Assembly: GCA_936450465.1 (NCBI GenBank)
Contig: OW388293.1
Location: 53,161,201-53,225,200 of the forward strand
Direction of reading: 5' to 3'
Source of the DNA: Gibbula magus
Taxonomy: Eukaryota; Mollusca; Gastropoda; Trochida; Trochidae
Length of the DNA stretch: 64,000 nt
This document shows, piece by piece, positions 1 through 12,056 of this stretch. Numbering within the stretch: position 1 is the first letter of the stretch; the number at the start of each line of letters is the position of its first letter. Both the position numbers and the translations under genes were made by a program. Below the pieces are notes generated by a model that saw only the letters and a list, made by a program, of their open reading frames with translations, searched no databases and was not told the origin of the DNA.

Positions 1-1
1 T

Positions 2-1294
2 TCCATCACCTCCCTTCACCTCCATGGGGATTTTCTTCTTCCTCTCATTACCTATACCAATGTTACCTATTTCCTTCCAGAAGTCGCGGGAACCGCTGTC
101 ACACATCTCCTCCAGTCTAGCCAGGGTGTCTCTCACATGTCGACGCTTGGCTCTATTTACATGCCTATCAAATACCTGGCGTTTAAGAACATAGATGCTC
201 TTGAGTTCCCTCTTATTCTGTCCCCTACATTTACACCAGTCGCGTTCAGCAGCGCACATGTCACTCCATTTACTTGTAAGGTCCTCGTTCCACCATGGCT
301 TCTTCATCCTTCTGCGTTTATTACTCCTACATGAATTCACCACAATACGCCTTGTCGGAAGTTTATCATACATCTCTGACTTTACAGTATCCACAAAATC
401 ATCGAACGCGGAATTGATGATTTCCTGATCAACTTTCTCGGTCTCTATAGCCTGTATAATGCTCTGGATACGTGTACAACACTCCTCATTTGACATAAAA
501 CCTCGGGGTATATCTGAACAGTCAGATCTCAGTACTACGTTAGGTTGGGTATCATCAGCGGTCTCTGTGACGTCATTACACACCAGTTCAATACACCAAG
601 TTAAAACAGAATGGTCGAGTTTCCCCGCTGCTTGTGCGTCTACAGTTCCCACTAAATCCAGTTTATCAATTAGATTATTTGGTCGAAGTACCTGAAACTG
701 AGAAATACTATCTAGTTTTTCATAATAACATAAACAGTAGTCAACAACAGACACCCCACGTGAAGAAACATACGTAAAATCAGTGCCATCCTGGTCACAC
801 CGGCCATTCACAATAGATAAATTAGCATTAATAAGAAAGTCAATAAATAAACGACCGTGATTATTAATCACATCATCAATAGAGTGTCTCTTTGGCAAAT
901 CATCAACACTTTCAATATAGTCCATGAGATCCCCGCACCGGCTATTAAAGTCACCACATACATAAACAATATTGTCATTGCGGTATTGGTACATCTGAAA
1001 CAAAAGTGTGTCAAAAAACTCACATGCGTCCACATGACGTGATGAGTTTTCAGGAGGTAGATAACAAACACAAAATGTGTAAACATGTTTAGAAACAAAC
1101 TTATTTGTTAAAGTCAACCACAAAATACATGAATATATGTTCCTAACTTTCAATGGCTGACAATATCTAGACTGAATGTTGCTTTGATGTGTATTTCTTA
1201 AACTAATTTGCTGTAACAACTCTTCACCCCTTTGGAAGAAACATCGATACGGTACCCTTAACTGAGAATTGTGTATTGGAGGAGCATGTAAAGA
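2..1294 (-). CDS. 5'-truncated LINE open frame: endonuclease C-terminal half and linker (partial)
   Basis: An uninterrupted minus-strand frame of 431 codons follows a TAG at 1297-1295 and runs off the left edge. Translation gives the C-terminal half of an exonuclease/endonuclease/phosphatase (APE-type) domain as found in non-LTR retrotransposons: CVCYLPPENSS near residue 72, the metal-binding VCGDFNSRCGD at about 112-122, NNHGRLFIDFL at 144-154, SVVDY at 182-186 and the catalytic DH pair in KLDHSVL at 226-227. A basic linker follows (KRRRMKKPWWNEDL, then FWKEIGNIG near the edge), the region that normally precedes reverse transcriptase. The N-terminal half of the nuclease is absent and stops lie upstream, so this is a 5'-truncated copy, typical of incomplete reverse transcription. 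The enzyme would nick target DNA to prime insertion. Absence of stops or frameshifts over 1.3 kb suggests a recent copy. The clade is not resolved. An exact TGACGTCA lies at 568-575. Confidence 0.85.
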
Positions 1295-1828
1295 CTATAA
1301 ACCTGTCTATCAATCTGTATATATGTATCTAGTATGTTCAATGGAGTAATCGTCATATAAATTTCACTTAGCGTGTTGACCAATCCAGTTCATGTATTTA
1401 TTCATGAAATACTTTTATTTTTTATTAATATCATATCAATTTATAGGAAATGAAAATGTTTTCCAATACAGTACATCATATAAAGCATATTTAAATATAA
1501 AAACTTCCAATGACAGTAATCTTTATATTAAACACACAATGTTATTTATAAATTTGCAATGGTTTCTCGTATGTTGGGACAACTAATCGTTCATTGTCTA
1601 TGAAATAATACCTACCCGATTACTTTATTTATCAATATGTACATCGCAATGTATATATAACGCCCCATGAATGGTGAGATGGGATAGAGCAGTGTTTGCC
1701 GCATCACTTCTTTGATCTATGCGTTAGTCCTGCCACATGGCCACAAACATACTGTACATTAGCTCAAAATGCACTCCAATTATGCAGGGTTCGGCCATTG
1801 TAACCATATGAATTCGCTAGGAGAATAG
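1295..1828. other. No gene seen; AT-rich flank of the LINE fragment
   Basis: Stops in all frames and no recognisable repeat. The LINE 5' truncation junction probably lies close to 1295-1330. Confidence 0.6.
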
Positions 1829-2325
1829 TTAAAGGTGCATCCATTGTGTTTCATAAAATTTGATTTGGCTTTAACACATTCCAGCACACCATATGTGGTG
1901 TTTACAGTACATATTAACTCACCCAGTTAGCATATTTATCCCCAATCGCCAAATATATCATAATTACTAGTTTCCAATTAACATCGAGTAACATTATTTT
2001 GCATGTGTAGAAACCGAAACTGCACGTCCCATTTAAATGCACAGTAGTTATATGGCCTATTAAACATAATCAACCGAAATTTATCATTTTGTCTGTTATA
2101 AATAAGATTCCAAAATTACATTTGAATCATTGGCGTGTGTCAATCGCGATGCATTGTCCGGTTTTCGATCGGAAATCACTACTTTTACCCTCATATTGTC
2201 AATATACTGCGACAACTATCATCAAAATGGTAGTTTTCGGTAACAGTCGGTACTTATCGATAAAGTAACACCATTTATAAATTTGAAATATATGATCCCC
2301 AACAACACAATTGATGTACCTTTAA
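1829..2325 (+). mobile_element. MITE family 1, TTAA-flanked, 497 bp
   Basis: The element starts TTAAAGGTGCATCCATTGTG and ends with the inverse of TTAAAGGTACATCAATTGTG, so its ends are terminal inverted repeats and both borders read TTAA. It has no open frame of note. A second copy in the opposite orientation lies at 20,851-21,269 and shares a conserved core including ATCGCGATGCATTGTCCGG. TTAA target duplications are known for piggyBac-like and Kolobok elements; which enzyme mobilised this one is inference. A non-autonomous DNA transposon is the best reading. Confidence 0.7.
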
Positions 2326-2539
2326 GTAAACCGTTTATGGAACATGTGGATTGTTTTGATGAAGATGACCAGTTTAAAAGTTAAATTAAGATTAGCGGCC
2401 ATAATGAGATTCTTCCACGTAGGTCACAGAAGAATACGCTTCAGTAACCACAACTCGCCCGCTTTCATTCTAGTCGCCGGGGCTTAGTTAGACATTTGGA
2501 AAAAAAACCGTATAGAAATAATTTACAAAATTTTAAAGA

Positions 2540-3115
2540 ACTTTGAACCGAAAACAATCAATACATACAATTTTTCAAAATATAATTTAACGTGTTTGTG
2601 CAGAAAGATTTGCCATAATCTACTGGCGACTGTACACAAGGTTACACTTACATCAATGTCAGGAGACGGATATCTGGTACTTCAAGAGCCAACTGGTTCG
2701 AATCACTACATCAACTTGCATACTCTTAGATATTAAGGCAATGTAATCAGTGAAAGGTGACATCAGAGTTCATTTTATAAGCACCGGAGTAGCCTAGCAA
2801 TTATGTTAAAGTATTGACGCATTAATCTACTTCACTCTCAAAACATGACAAGTAGATGTTTGTTTAATGTTTATCCTGACAGGGTGAACCTTGAAAGGAT
2901 ATATACGTGTCTTTCATTTAAATTTTGGAAAGGTCACACTTTACACACTTTAGTACCTACAGTGGATGTGGAGCAATCAAAACCACCAGATAAACAAACA
3001 GGTGCTAGTGAGGAGCAAACTAGATGAATATGTCATCCCGTCTTCTGTCAAATTCTAGGGAATTAAACATTTTACATTGTAGATGAATACATAAAGACAT
3101 ATAATATATATGCCA
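2540..3115 (+). repeat. Dispersed direct repeat, copy A
   Basis: Shares many blocks in the same order with 8620-9130: TTGCCATAATCTACTG, the run ending CACAAGGTTACACTTA, ATCTGGTACTTCAAGAG, GAGTTCATTTTATAA and TTAATCTACTTCACTCTCAAA. The two copies are diverged and lie about 6.1 kb apart in direct orientation. No terminal structure or coding frame is seen, so it may be an old segmental duplication or an unclassified element. Confidence 0.65.
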
Positions 3116-5120
3116 CTTAAATTGCGTATGTCATGTATTACTTTCATGCTTTAAATTTGGTATATGTTTATATATATAAATATTTAACAACATGACAAAT
3201 CTTTTATTCGATAAAATGCCTATAAATATATAAATACAAGAAATATAACGAACGACATCCAATTCAGGATACTTCAATAGCAATATCAAACAGTGTAATC
3301 AAAGTTAGTGATTCAAAGTATTTAACCTACATGATTGATATCAAGATAAATACTCTTGCACATATGTACCATGGCAAGTGTATGTTGATTAAAAAAGTAT
3401 GATATATTTCACTATTAATTCAAACATTACACTATTATTTCAGTGTGGAATCTGATACACTAAATACGCTAATCTATTGATGATTATTCTGTTCTAAGTC
3501 AAATGTAAATTTTAGATTTAAAGCTAGTACTTGATATCACCCAACGAACACATTAAATTTGTTTTTCATATTATAATCGTTTATAATATACAATAATAAC
3601 TATTGATCGTTAATCTCCCACTATCAAAATGTGCAATGAAAAAGTATGTTCAAACGTTAAAATGATCAAAATTAGCAAAACATATTGATTCGCCCATGGG
3701 AATCGTCGCCCATGGTGAAAACAACCTTCTCGCTGTATGGTGGGTGTTATTCAATTATCCAGCCGTTAAACAAGCGGATGACCACGCTTGCGTTTTAAAC
3801 TTTCCCGTAACAGAGGTTGAACATGGTCAGTAATTCCTTCAGTGGCCATCAGTGTGTTGAGTAAAATCTTATTTTCTTTGACAGCTTTTATACAAATGAT
3901 TGTCGATAATGTGATGATTACATTGTCTTTTGAAAAAACTAAAAATTATTAAAATATACAATTATGTGTGTCATTTTTCATAATTGAAATTATGAACATC
4001 ACTTTACCAGATATGTCCTCATCATATACATTCAAAATCGACTCTATCCGGCAGAAATAGTTTGTGTTTGAATATTTGGTATAGTTTATTTTGCCCCTGA
4101 GTGTATATTGGAACATACATGGCTTTGTAAAGGAATAATTCGTTCGTCAATGACAGATACGTTATTCTGAGGGTGATATATCAAAAGCATTTAACATTGA
4201 AAAAAACAACTGCGGTATAAAGGTCTTGCTTTAGTTCAAAATCGGTAATATATATAGAATACTAAACGGTATCCCGTTTGATAACATTTTTATGAAACGA
4301 GTGAATGGTTTGGTATTTTAACGAGGGAAAATGCTTTATAGTGACGCTCACTTGCAAATAGGTCACCCGCTATTGCAGTCGCGCGGCTAACATCGTGACG
4401 TCAACCAAAAACGACTACGACGTCAGGCGCCTATTATTACGTTACGGCAGTCCGCGGTGGTATCACACATGTGTGTAAACCAACTCATTGTTATCTAATG
4501 AGTGATCTCGACAAGGTTGACTAATAAATTGTGTTATTATCTGAAAAAGAATATCTATGTTGAGAAATTTCCCATTTGCCATTTGGTTTTACTCGTTTAA
4601 ATCATTGTGTATCAAATACATGACTTAAACATCATTTTAGCTAACGCAAAACTTTTAATGTTAATATAATGGTGTAGAAAATGTGTTAATTAATTCATTA
4701 AATGAATGTTTAAATCAATAGATTTGGACACTGTATGAGAGAAGCAGAATGAGATTTCATAAATCTTGATAAACTGTGAATTTACAAGTCGCAAAAGGCT
4801 ATAAGAGACACATAAAATAACATATTTAATATTGTAATGTATGATATCAATTAAGACAATTTCATGTATATTAAATTTAGTGTTACCATAATTTTGTGAA
4901 ATGTATTACATCTTTTATTAACTTCAATTTACATATTTCATAAATATTCTATCTAAAACCATTTTGAAACAATGATTTCAGTACCCCATTGCAGACGAAT
5001 TAATAGTACCATACCCAGATAAATGAAATCAATTATACCTAATATGAGCATATGCTTATTAAAGATAGTCATAATGATCTTTATCCAGCAGCATTTTTTA
5101 CTTGTTATTTTTCTCTAGTT
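3116..5120. other. AT-rich DNA without a supported gene
   Basis: No frame of note. A slightly GC-richer patch at 3690-3850 contains two CCCATGG sites and a 28-codon ATG frame too short to call. An exact TGACGTCA sits at 4396-4403 in a short CpG-containing patch (4370-4480) like those next to the foldback elements further right. Confidence 0.5.
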
Positions 5121-6184
5121 TAGTTTGCCCTTTGGAAAAAGCATACATCAATTCCAGTGTAAACAGTGAGATAACTAAAAATACAAATAAAGCAGTAGAG
5201 TAGAGTTGTCTGTGGCTGGGTATAAGAACTCACTGACATTAGTGGATGAGTTTTCTCATACACATTGAAGAGTCCTTCAACACTGTCTGAAATGTGTGCA
5301 CTCAATTGCATTTTACTTACCAACGTTCCAAACTTCCACTCTCGTTAACTAAATTGTTTTCGCAAGCTTTATTTTGTTCTAGCTAAAGGGGGCTGTAGCA
5401 CGTTTTTTGCAAATTCCTGTCCCATTTATAATGATAGTTTATGTGATTTATATTTACTTTAGGAGGTGAAACATCTTACACAAACCAATTATCACTAGTT
5501 GTAATAATGGTGTTGTGTATAAAGAAAAAATGCATGGCGGCTATTTTAATATGAACACATTTGATTATTTCGAATTACAAAAACGATTCTCATGGCTTTA
5601 CCGAACCATGTACTCACATTTTAAACTTTATTTTCCGAAGAGAGAAGGATGATTTACTATTGGTGAGATTATTTTTCAAATGAATTGTATCGACTCATTT
5701 GAGCGAATAAACGTGCCACTGTTCCTTTAATACAAAAATATATGGTTACTGAACACGTAACCGATTTTAATCATTAAAAGATAATTTCAATAATGGTTCC
5801 TTGTAGTCACTTGCACGAGGTAAGTTTGCCCGTTGAATTGCCGCGAATGGAAAAGAGCGTATTTTCATTCCAGTGAACACAGTGAGATAACTTGAATATA
5901 CACTTAAAAGCAAGGAGCAGAGTAGTCTAGGGCTGGATTTAAAGAGGTGACATTAGTGGATGAGTTTTCTCGTAGGGTTTTAAGGGTTTTGCAACACCGT
6001 CTGCAACTTGTGCACTCAATTGCTTTTACTTACCAACTTTCCAAACTTCCACTCTCGTTAACTTGATTGTTTTTGTAAGCTTTATTTTGTTCTAATTTAA
6101 TACGAAAATATATGGTCAGTCAACAAGAAACGGATTTTAATCATTAAACGATGATTGCAGTAATGTGTCCATGCAGTCAAGAGG
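5121..6184 (+). repeat. Tandem duplication of a ~355-bp unit, first unit split by a MITE
   Basis: Unit 1 is 5121-5382 plus 5731-5821; unit 2 is 5822-6184. Shared landmarks in order: AGTTTGCCC, CATTAGTGGATGAGTTTTCTC, GTGCACTCAATTGC, CAAACTTCCACTCTCGTTAAC, GCTTTATTTTGTTCTA, then AAATATATGGT and GATTTTAATCATTAAA. Unit 1 is interrupted by the 348-bp MITE described separately; unit 2 preserves the uninterrupted sequence. Moderately diverged; no coding signal. Confidence 0.75.
5383..5730 (+). mobile_element. MITE family 2 copy inserted in the tandem duplication
   Basis: The left end is CTAAAGGGGGCTGTAGCACG and the right end is the inverse of TTAAAGGAACAGTGGCACG, forming terminal inverted repeats. 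The right border is TTAA; the left has decayed to CTAA. It matches 18,207-18,567 along its length, including the motif GGCGGC(C/T)ATTTTA. No coding capacity. The empty target is visible at 6097-6100. Confidence 0.8.
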
Positions 6185-6188
6185 TGTC

Positions 6189-6213
6189 CATGTATGTATG
6201 TATGTATGCATGC
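6189..6213. repeat. Short (TGTA)n microsatellite
   Basis: Four to five TGTA units running into a TGCATGC step. Confidence 0.85.
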
Positions 6214-6659
6214 GTTCGTGCTTGCTGATGCGTTCATTCCTGAAAGGATGCTAAAAACAAAACATAACACTGATTGATCCCTTAATGTTACTCACACTGT
6301 AGTTATAACCTGTCTTTTTGGTTTAAAAACACTCTTCAAATCAGGCCACGAAGTACATCAGTATTTTCAGTGCTTACTTTCAGCCTGCTATGATATACAG
6401 CCACAGAAACCAATGTTTACAAACAAACAAGCAGTAACATACACGTTATGTGCCACATATCAATCAAGTCACGGAAATCTTCTTGTGAAGTCAGCAGCTG
6501 CTTTAATTCTTCTCGTGTCTGAGCAGTTTTCTTCTCTAGCTTCTTAACCATGAAACGGTACTGAACTAAGTGCACTTTGACAACCAATTCTTTTCAAAGG
6601 TGTAAATTAAAAACAGTACGTGTGTAATCTTATGTGAGTTATAGTCTTTATATAAAAGC

Positions 6660-6915
6660 ATTTATAATTCAAAACGGTGTTCCATAGGAGATATCGCTTA
6701 TGTGAGATCAAGCAATATATTTGAGGAGATATCATTTTGTAGATTTTGGACAATGCCCTGTCATCGTCAACTTCATGACATCACAATGATTTTACATCAT
6801 CGAGTTATGCCATCACAATGCTATGACGTCATGAACATGACACACGTCACAATGCTATGACATCACTGCATTGAAAGTCAACTGGCAGAAGTGTGTTCAG
6901 ACACAGGTGAAGTTT
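6660..6915 (+). mobile_element. Hairpin/TGACGTCA element, copy 1 (left part)
   Basis: Parallels 7978-8215: GTGTTCCA.AGGAGATAT, then a segment rich in short CATCACAATG/CATGACATCAC steps with an exact TGACGTCA at 6824-6831, ending in a match around GAAAGTCAACTGGCA. Here the GGAGATATCGCTT hairpin is decayed. Beyond 6915 the two copies differ until the foldback at 7206. Confidence 0.6.
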
Positions 6916-7205
6916 AGCGCAAATATGTTGCGCAACAGTTTTCCCTATGTGCGAACTAAGTGAGCAAAGGTTAGCAACGTCTTTCTCTCGACTCAAATCG
7001 TGATAATTTTGTATCTTCAAAATTGTCCCAAAAATTCAAACTCGACACCCATTTGAACACAGGGTCGTGCTCTCTTAATCCCAACCACATATGTAACATT
7101 TACACAATTAACTATATACACTTAAATATTTTAAGTGCTCATAGCGGCACCTTGGATGTACACCTTTTCATTGAAGCGCAACGAAGAATAATCTTCGATG
7201 ATAAA
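6916..7205. other. Unassigned sequence between two element parts
   Basis: No gene or repeat recognised. It may be the interior of the hairpin element or an insertion in it. Confidence 0.4.
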
Positions 7206-7320
7206 TAGAATCTCTCCCAAGTGTGTTCTGATATCTGATATGTCAACACACTTTTTAACTTTTATCAACTTGTGTTGATATTTTAAAGTCACTTGGGTGT
7301 AATTCTCTATATACTAATTT
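7206..7320. repeat. Foldback sequence related to the end of the hairpin element
   Basis: The left arm begins AGAATCTCTCCCAAGTGTG and the right arm is the inverse of AGAATTACACCCAAGTGACT; GTGTTGATAT lies in the right arm and its inverse-like ATATGTCAACAC in the left. The right arm resembles 8281-8338 (CACTTGGGTGAGATTCTCTAT), the presumed 3' end of the same family. Confidence 0.6.
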
Positions 7321-7451
7321 ATTTGTTCATTATTCTTCTTTAAATTTAACTTACAATAAAAAGCTGTTATATCAAAAACTAATAAAACATATATTTTTTT
7401 ATATCAAAGTATATTTGTGACAGAGTGAGATATAACCTTTAACATGAAATT

Positions 7452-7695
7452 GGTTCTTTTTTTTGTTGCAAAATTCATTTATAATGACAGTTTATTATTA
7501 TTTTAATGTACTTTAGAGGGTAAAACATCTGATAACACAAACCAATTATCCGTAGTGGTAATAACGATGTTGCTTATAAAGCAAAAATTGCATGGCGGCC
7601 ATTTTATTGTGAACACAATTTATTATTTCAAATTACAAAAAACGATTCCCATGACTTTACTGAACTATGTACACTCATGTTTTAACTTATTGTAT
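7452..7695 (+). mobile_element. MITE family 2, truncated copy
   Basis: Internal part of family 2 without either terminus: AACACAAACCAATTATCCGT, then GTATAAAGCAAAAATTGCA-like sequence and GGCGGCCATTTTATTGTGAA. It is closer to the copy at 18,207 than to the one at 5383. Confidence 0.75.
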
Positions 7696-7977
7696 TTGAT
7701 ATCAGTGTTTATATTTCAATATAGAAAAATATTGTATCCTAAAAACATTTAAGTTTTGCTATATTTAAGTTCGAATATTCATGTTAGCACCTGAAATAGA
7801 CGTTTTGTATAAAAAATTGAACTAACAGTGATTTAAATGAATACAGTCTAAAATGAGTGTTTCAACATGTTCATCGTCAACAGAAACTTTGCTATTAGAC
7901 AAGTTAGACAATAGTTCTTACTTCTGATAAGTATATACAATAAAAAATGTCACAGATTTCATAAGACGGTTTATCAC
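7696..7977. other. No feature seen
   Basis: AT-rich DNA between a MITE fragment and a hairpin element. Confidence 0.5.
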
Positions 7978-8340
7978 CCAAAACTGTGTTCCACAGGAGA
8001 TATTGCTTGTGAGAGAACAAGCGATATCTCCTAGGAGATATCTTTTTGGCAGTAGATTTTGTAGAATGCCCTGTCACCGTCAACTACATGACATCACACT
8101 GCTTTTACATCATCGAGTAATTACATCACAATGTCATGACATCACAAACACGATGACGTCACAATGCTATGACCTCACCGCACTGGAAGTCAAATGGCAC
8201 AGATATGCTCAGAGATATACACTTTTGTCGTTGATAAAAGTAAAAATATCCTCGGCAAGCCTCGGATATTTGTAACTTTTATCAACTCGTGTTGATATAT
8301 TTGATATCAGAAGACACTTGGGTGAGATTCTCTATATGTG
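7978..8340 (+). mobile_element. Hairpin/TGACGTCA element, copy 2
   Basis: Left end: an inverted repeat at about 7997-8032 (GGAGATATTGCTTGT, short loop, ACAAGCGATATCTCC). Middle: repeated ATGACATCAC steps and an exact TGACGTCA at 8154-8161. Right: a second palindrome at 8230-8286 with arms GTTGATAAAAGT / ACTTTTATCAAC around a CTCGG-rich centre, then GACACTTGGGTGAGATTCTC. No frame; probably a non-autonomous foldback element. Confidence 0.6.
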
Positions 8341-8619
8341 TTGTAAATAAGATTTGGATGTAACATGTTGACAAATGAATGTATGTTACTGATTGTCCTG
8401 GAGTGTAATGATATCAGGTTCCTGTTTACGCCTAAGGTTATGGGCCTCGACACATAATATGGCTGTCAATACGCTTTCTGACAGAAATTATTCTAAACCC
8501 GAACTTTGCCCGTACTGAGTATGCTTCGTGGTAAACTGAACATTAAATCTCTCGGGGGGATCCGAAATAAATATTTCACGTCTCCGACACCACGACTGAC
8601 ATTGAACACTTCTTTGTAG
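8341..8619. other. No feature seen
   Basis: Nothing supported between the hairpin element and the dispersed repeat. Confidence 0.45.
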
Positions 8620-9130
8620 CGTTTTAATGTTTTTGAACCGTAAACAATGATGATCTAACGGGCAAAACGTAATTTCAAGTTTGTTGGTACAGACGTGTTT
8701 GCCATAATCTACTGTTGACTGCACACAAGGTTACACTTATATCAATTGAAGGAGACGGTTATCTGGTACTTCAAGAGTCAACTAGTTCAGATCACTATCA
8801 AACAACTGATGTAAGCAATCTAATCAGTGGAAGGTGATCCGAGTTCATTTTATAATCCCCGGAATAGGCTAGCATTTACGTACTGAATCTTTAATCTACT
8901 TCACTCTCAAATTGTTTTCATCAACTAGACACTTGTCCTTATTTAAGAAGTTTACACTTTCGGTATAAGTATTTTAATATTTGCTGTTGACGCGGAGCAG
9001 TTCACCAGACAAACATACAGGTGATGGGACTGATCTAGAGGAAATGCCATCCGACATACTGTCAACAGGGAATTAAAGATTAAAAGATAAAGATTAAAGA
9101 TTTGTGTTAAGACATATAGTAATATAACAG
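8620..9130 (+). repeat. Dispersed direct repeat, copy B
   Basis: Second copy of the 2540-3115 repeat, same orientation, with the landmarks given there; its last part has a short run of AAGATTAAAGAT. Divergence is too great to judge which copy is older. Confidence 0.65.
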
Positions 9131-10080
9131 GTACAATTATAAATAACGCTTCGAATATATACAATGTACGTATATATAAATTATATAAAGAATCAAGTGG
9201 TGTTTAGAATTATACAGCACAAGAGATGTTATCACATACTGGTTTGTTCGATATATAAAACCTTGTCGTAACCCAATCGAATAGCAATCAACATTAATTT
9301 GAAAAGCAAAGTGTTATATGGGTCATGTGTGATATAGAGTATAGGGCGATTGTATGGCAATGTCTGATGCAGGTAGGATCCAGATGTCAAATATTTGTAA
9401 ATCCAACTTTGACACGACGAAAATGGTAGAAATTCCAAAAGCCTGAGATTGGCTGGGAATCAGAAGTAAAATAAAGGTTGAGAGCAACTGAAGATGTGTC
9501 TAATGTCAACTAACACCGCAACCGCTTGTTTACTCTGACGTTTACACCTTCATTGTTGTTAAATGTCAGTGCAATTGTGTAAATCTGATTTTAAAAGGTG
9601 GTCCAAGTGTAAAGCGCACATAAAATAGCTCCCAGAACGGGGAGAGATGAACTCAACAGTTTATTCCTTCATACTTTGCGATCATATGTGGTCAAATGAG
9701 CATTGAGCTACAAGGCGAAAGTTCCTCAGATTCCCATAGTCTCTGCCAGAAAATCTTATTAACTCGGAAGTTTTGGCAAGCACAAACTTACTGAATAATT
9801 GAACCTTACTGAATAATTATTAAATAGGACTTTAATAATGGAGTTGTAATTTGGATATATTAAACAGGGTTTACTTACGGTTGACATCTCACAAACTATG
9901 AGGTCATATTACAACGGGAGGTAAAAGTTACTGAGATGTTCTTGCTAGAAATTCATTTGCCTGAAAATATAAATTGAAATAGAGAGGCGCGTTTATACAA
10001 TTGGCAATTATCTATCGCTGACGTTTTGGAAATATCATGGACAAGGTGACACTAACGAAGGTTTACAAACAAATAAGACA
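9131..10080. other. No gene seen
   Basis: AT-rich, no frame longer than about 70 codons and no repeat recognised. Confidence 0.5.
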
Positions 10081-10172
10081 TGTGTCTCCGTGTGCCTCCA
10101 TGAGCCTACATGTGCCTCCATGTGCCTCCATGTGCCTCAATGATCATCCATGAGCCTACAAATGCCTCCAAA
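10081..10172. repeat. Minisatellite, ~10-bp unit ATGTGCCTCC
   Basis: About eight imperfect units of ATGTGCCTCC with variants such as ATGAGCCTAC and ATGATCATCC. Confidence 0.85.
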
Positions 10173-12056
10173 GCCCTGGATTGAAGAAGATTAAGTAAAC
10201 CACTTGACCGGTAAGTATAACTGAACTGTTATAGTGTACCCCAATTCAGTATTCACGTTATATGATTATTCAGGTACTTTACAATGAACAGCCATTTGAC
10301 CTATATCTGAAATCTTAAAACTGAATTCTAAAGAAAGGGTAAACATTTCGTTCAAACCTGGGGGATGCTAATTTCGTTAGTACTTTTCTATTAAATAATC
10401 GAGATGTTTAAATATAGTTCTACACAAACATCATTATTCAATTAACATATTTTCCTCTGTGAAAATCAATTTGTAAATTATTAATCAGTTTAGTATAAAT
10501 GTACACAAAAATCAATATTCAATTTACACATTCACTTCTTTGAAAGAAGATTCCCTTCTGTGAGGGAGCACAGCACTAAATACTGCAGACACTTACTACA
10601 TCTCTTGATTGCATTATAGACGTCATAGAAGCAGGAAGATAAGGACTTCAAACGCTGAATGTCCATCTCAAGCATTTCGAGGAGTAAAGTGCCATGTATG
10701 AAGTGGATATAATTTGTCTCAAAGAACTGCACTGAGCGTGTAACATAACATATTGATAACCGTCGTGAATATCGCCTGTGCCCAGTCCGTGTTGTAACTA
10801 CAAATGTATATGAACGTTTGGATATAACCCGAACTACGTCACTATACATCATTGATTTAAATGTCTAAATAGGGTAGATTGTCCATAAACAAAACCTATT
10901 CCTCATTCAAGGACACGGTTATATGAAATTGCAAGACCTACTTCTCCTGTTAGTGAAACTAAAACTAGCTGCCACTGAATTACTCCTTGATTGCCAGGGG
11001 AGTGTCCTAGATCTGAGTAGAATGTGAAATGGTGTTTATCGGAGTATTGACTTAAAGACACTGTTTGAACTCATCAATGTTGAATTTCGTTAAGAACAAG
11101 GCACATACCCCCGCTTGTAGTTTGACGCCTATATACAATATACATAGATTTGAAAATATAATCTAGTCAATCATATGATGGTTTTTAATGAACACATTGT
11201 TTTTAAATTATTTGAACCGTGGAGTTGAAACCAATAAAACACAACAATACCATACATGTACATGTAGGAAACATGCAAATTTAAGTTTTCAAGTTATATA
11301 GTTTGACATAAAATGACAAAATTTCAAAAATTATTTGGACCTTGGGACTCCTAAAGGGCACAATAGCACCATATAGGTTACTTCCATACCAAAGTTGAAG
11401 TTTCCAAGTCATATAGTTTTTGAAATATGCTCCGGAAACGGACGCACTAACGCACGGACGGACACACGGGTCGCTATATACCCCGACTGCGTCGTAACAT
11501 GAAGAAAACATTCAAATAGTATTAAAAGCAGAATGTTCCAAGTATTGGATGAAGGCAATATTGACGATGCTGTGTACGCATAACGAATTGAGGTAAGGGG
11601 GTAGTGAAATAGTTGATCCCCTACCCTCCACCCCGTAGGGAAGTAATTTTTTTATTAAAGTTGAAGGTTACATGTCATAACAACCGTCTGTGCAGTTGGT
11701 TATTACATAGCACCATGGCCAGTTATGATGTATTCAACCGACGGAAACAAATAGACATGTAAAATTTTGACGTTTTATCAAATTAAAATTGAAAGTTTTA
11801 TAAACAACGAAAGTGGGATTCGAACACGGGAATATGTTTTCTATGATTCATGCCAGTACATGTAGGTGTAGATTCCGTTGTGTCGCGTTTGTATTGTTAG
11901 TTTGTTCACATGCTGAAGATTTGATATGTCCCAATGGATCGCACCAGTCAGAAACAATCAGCAATTTCAATTACTTTTATAGTAATAAACAGCTTCAATA
12001 CCAATAGGGTTTAAAATAACCGTGTTAATATTATTGATATGAGCACATGTGCACAT
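10173..12056. other. Unassigned DNA with two minor open frames
   Basis: A 106-codon minus-strand frame at 10,532-10,852 begins with ATG and has no motif I recognise; it could be chance. A 76-codon minus frame at 11,281-11,511 overlaps a CCGTCCGTGCGTTAGTGCGT-like stretch that has the look of a dispersed repeat. I do not call either a gene. Confidence 0.4.

Noticed and set aside
3690..3850. GC-richer patch as a coding exon
   Set aside because: Only a 28-codon frame, and no family resemblance on either strand.
10532..10852. 106-codon ATG frame on the minus strand as a gene
   Set aside because: No recognisable domain, signal or splice context; length is reachable by chance.
11810..11890. tRNA gene on the minus strand (GGGATTCGAACACGGGA resembles an inverse T-arm)
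   Set aside because: No A box at the proper distance and no acceptor or anticodon stem; at most an old tRNA-related fragment.
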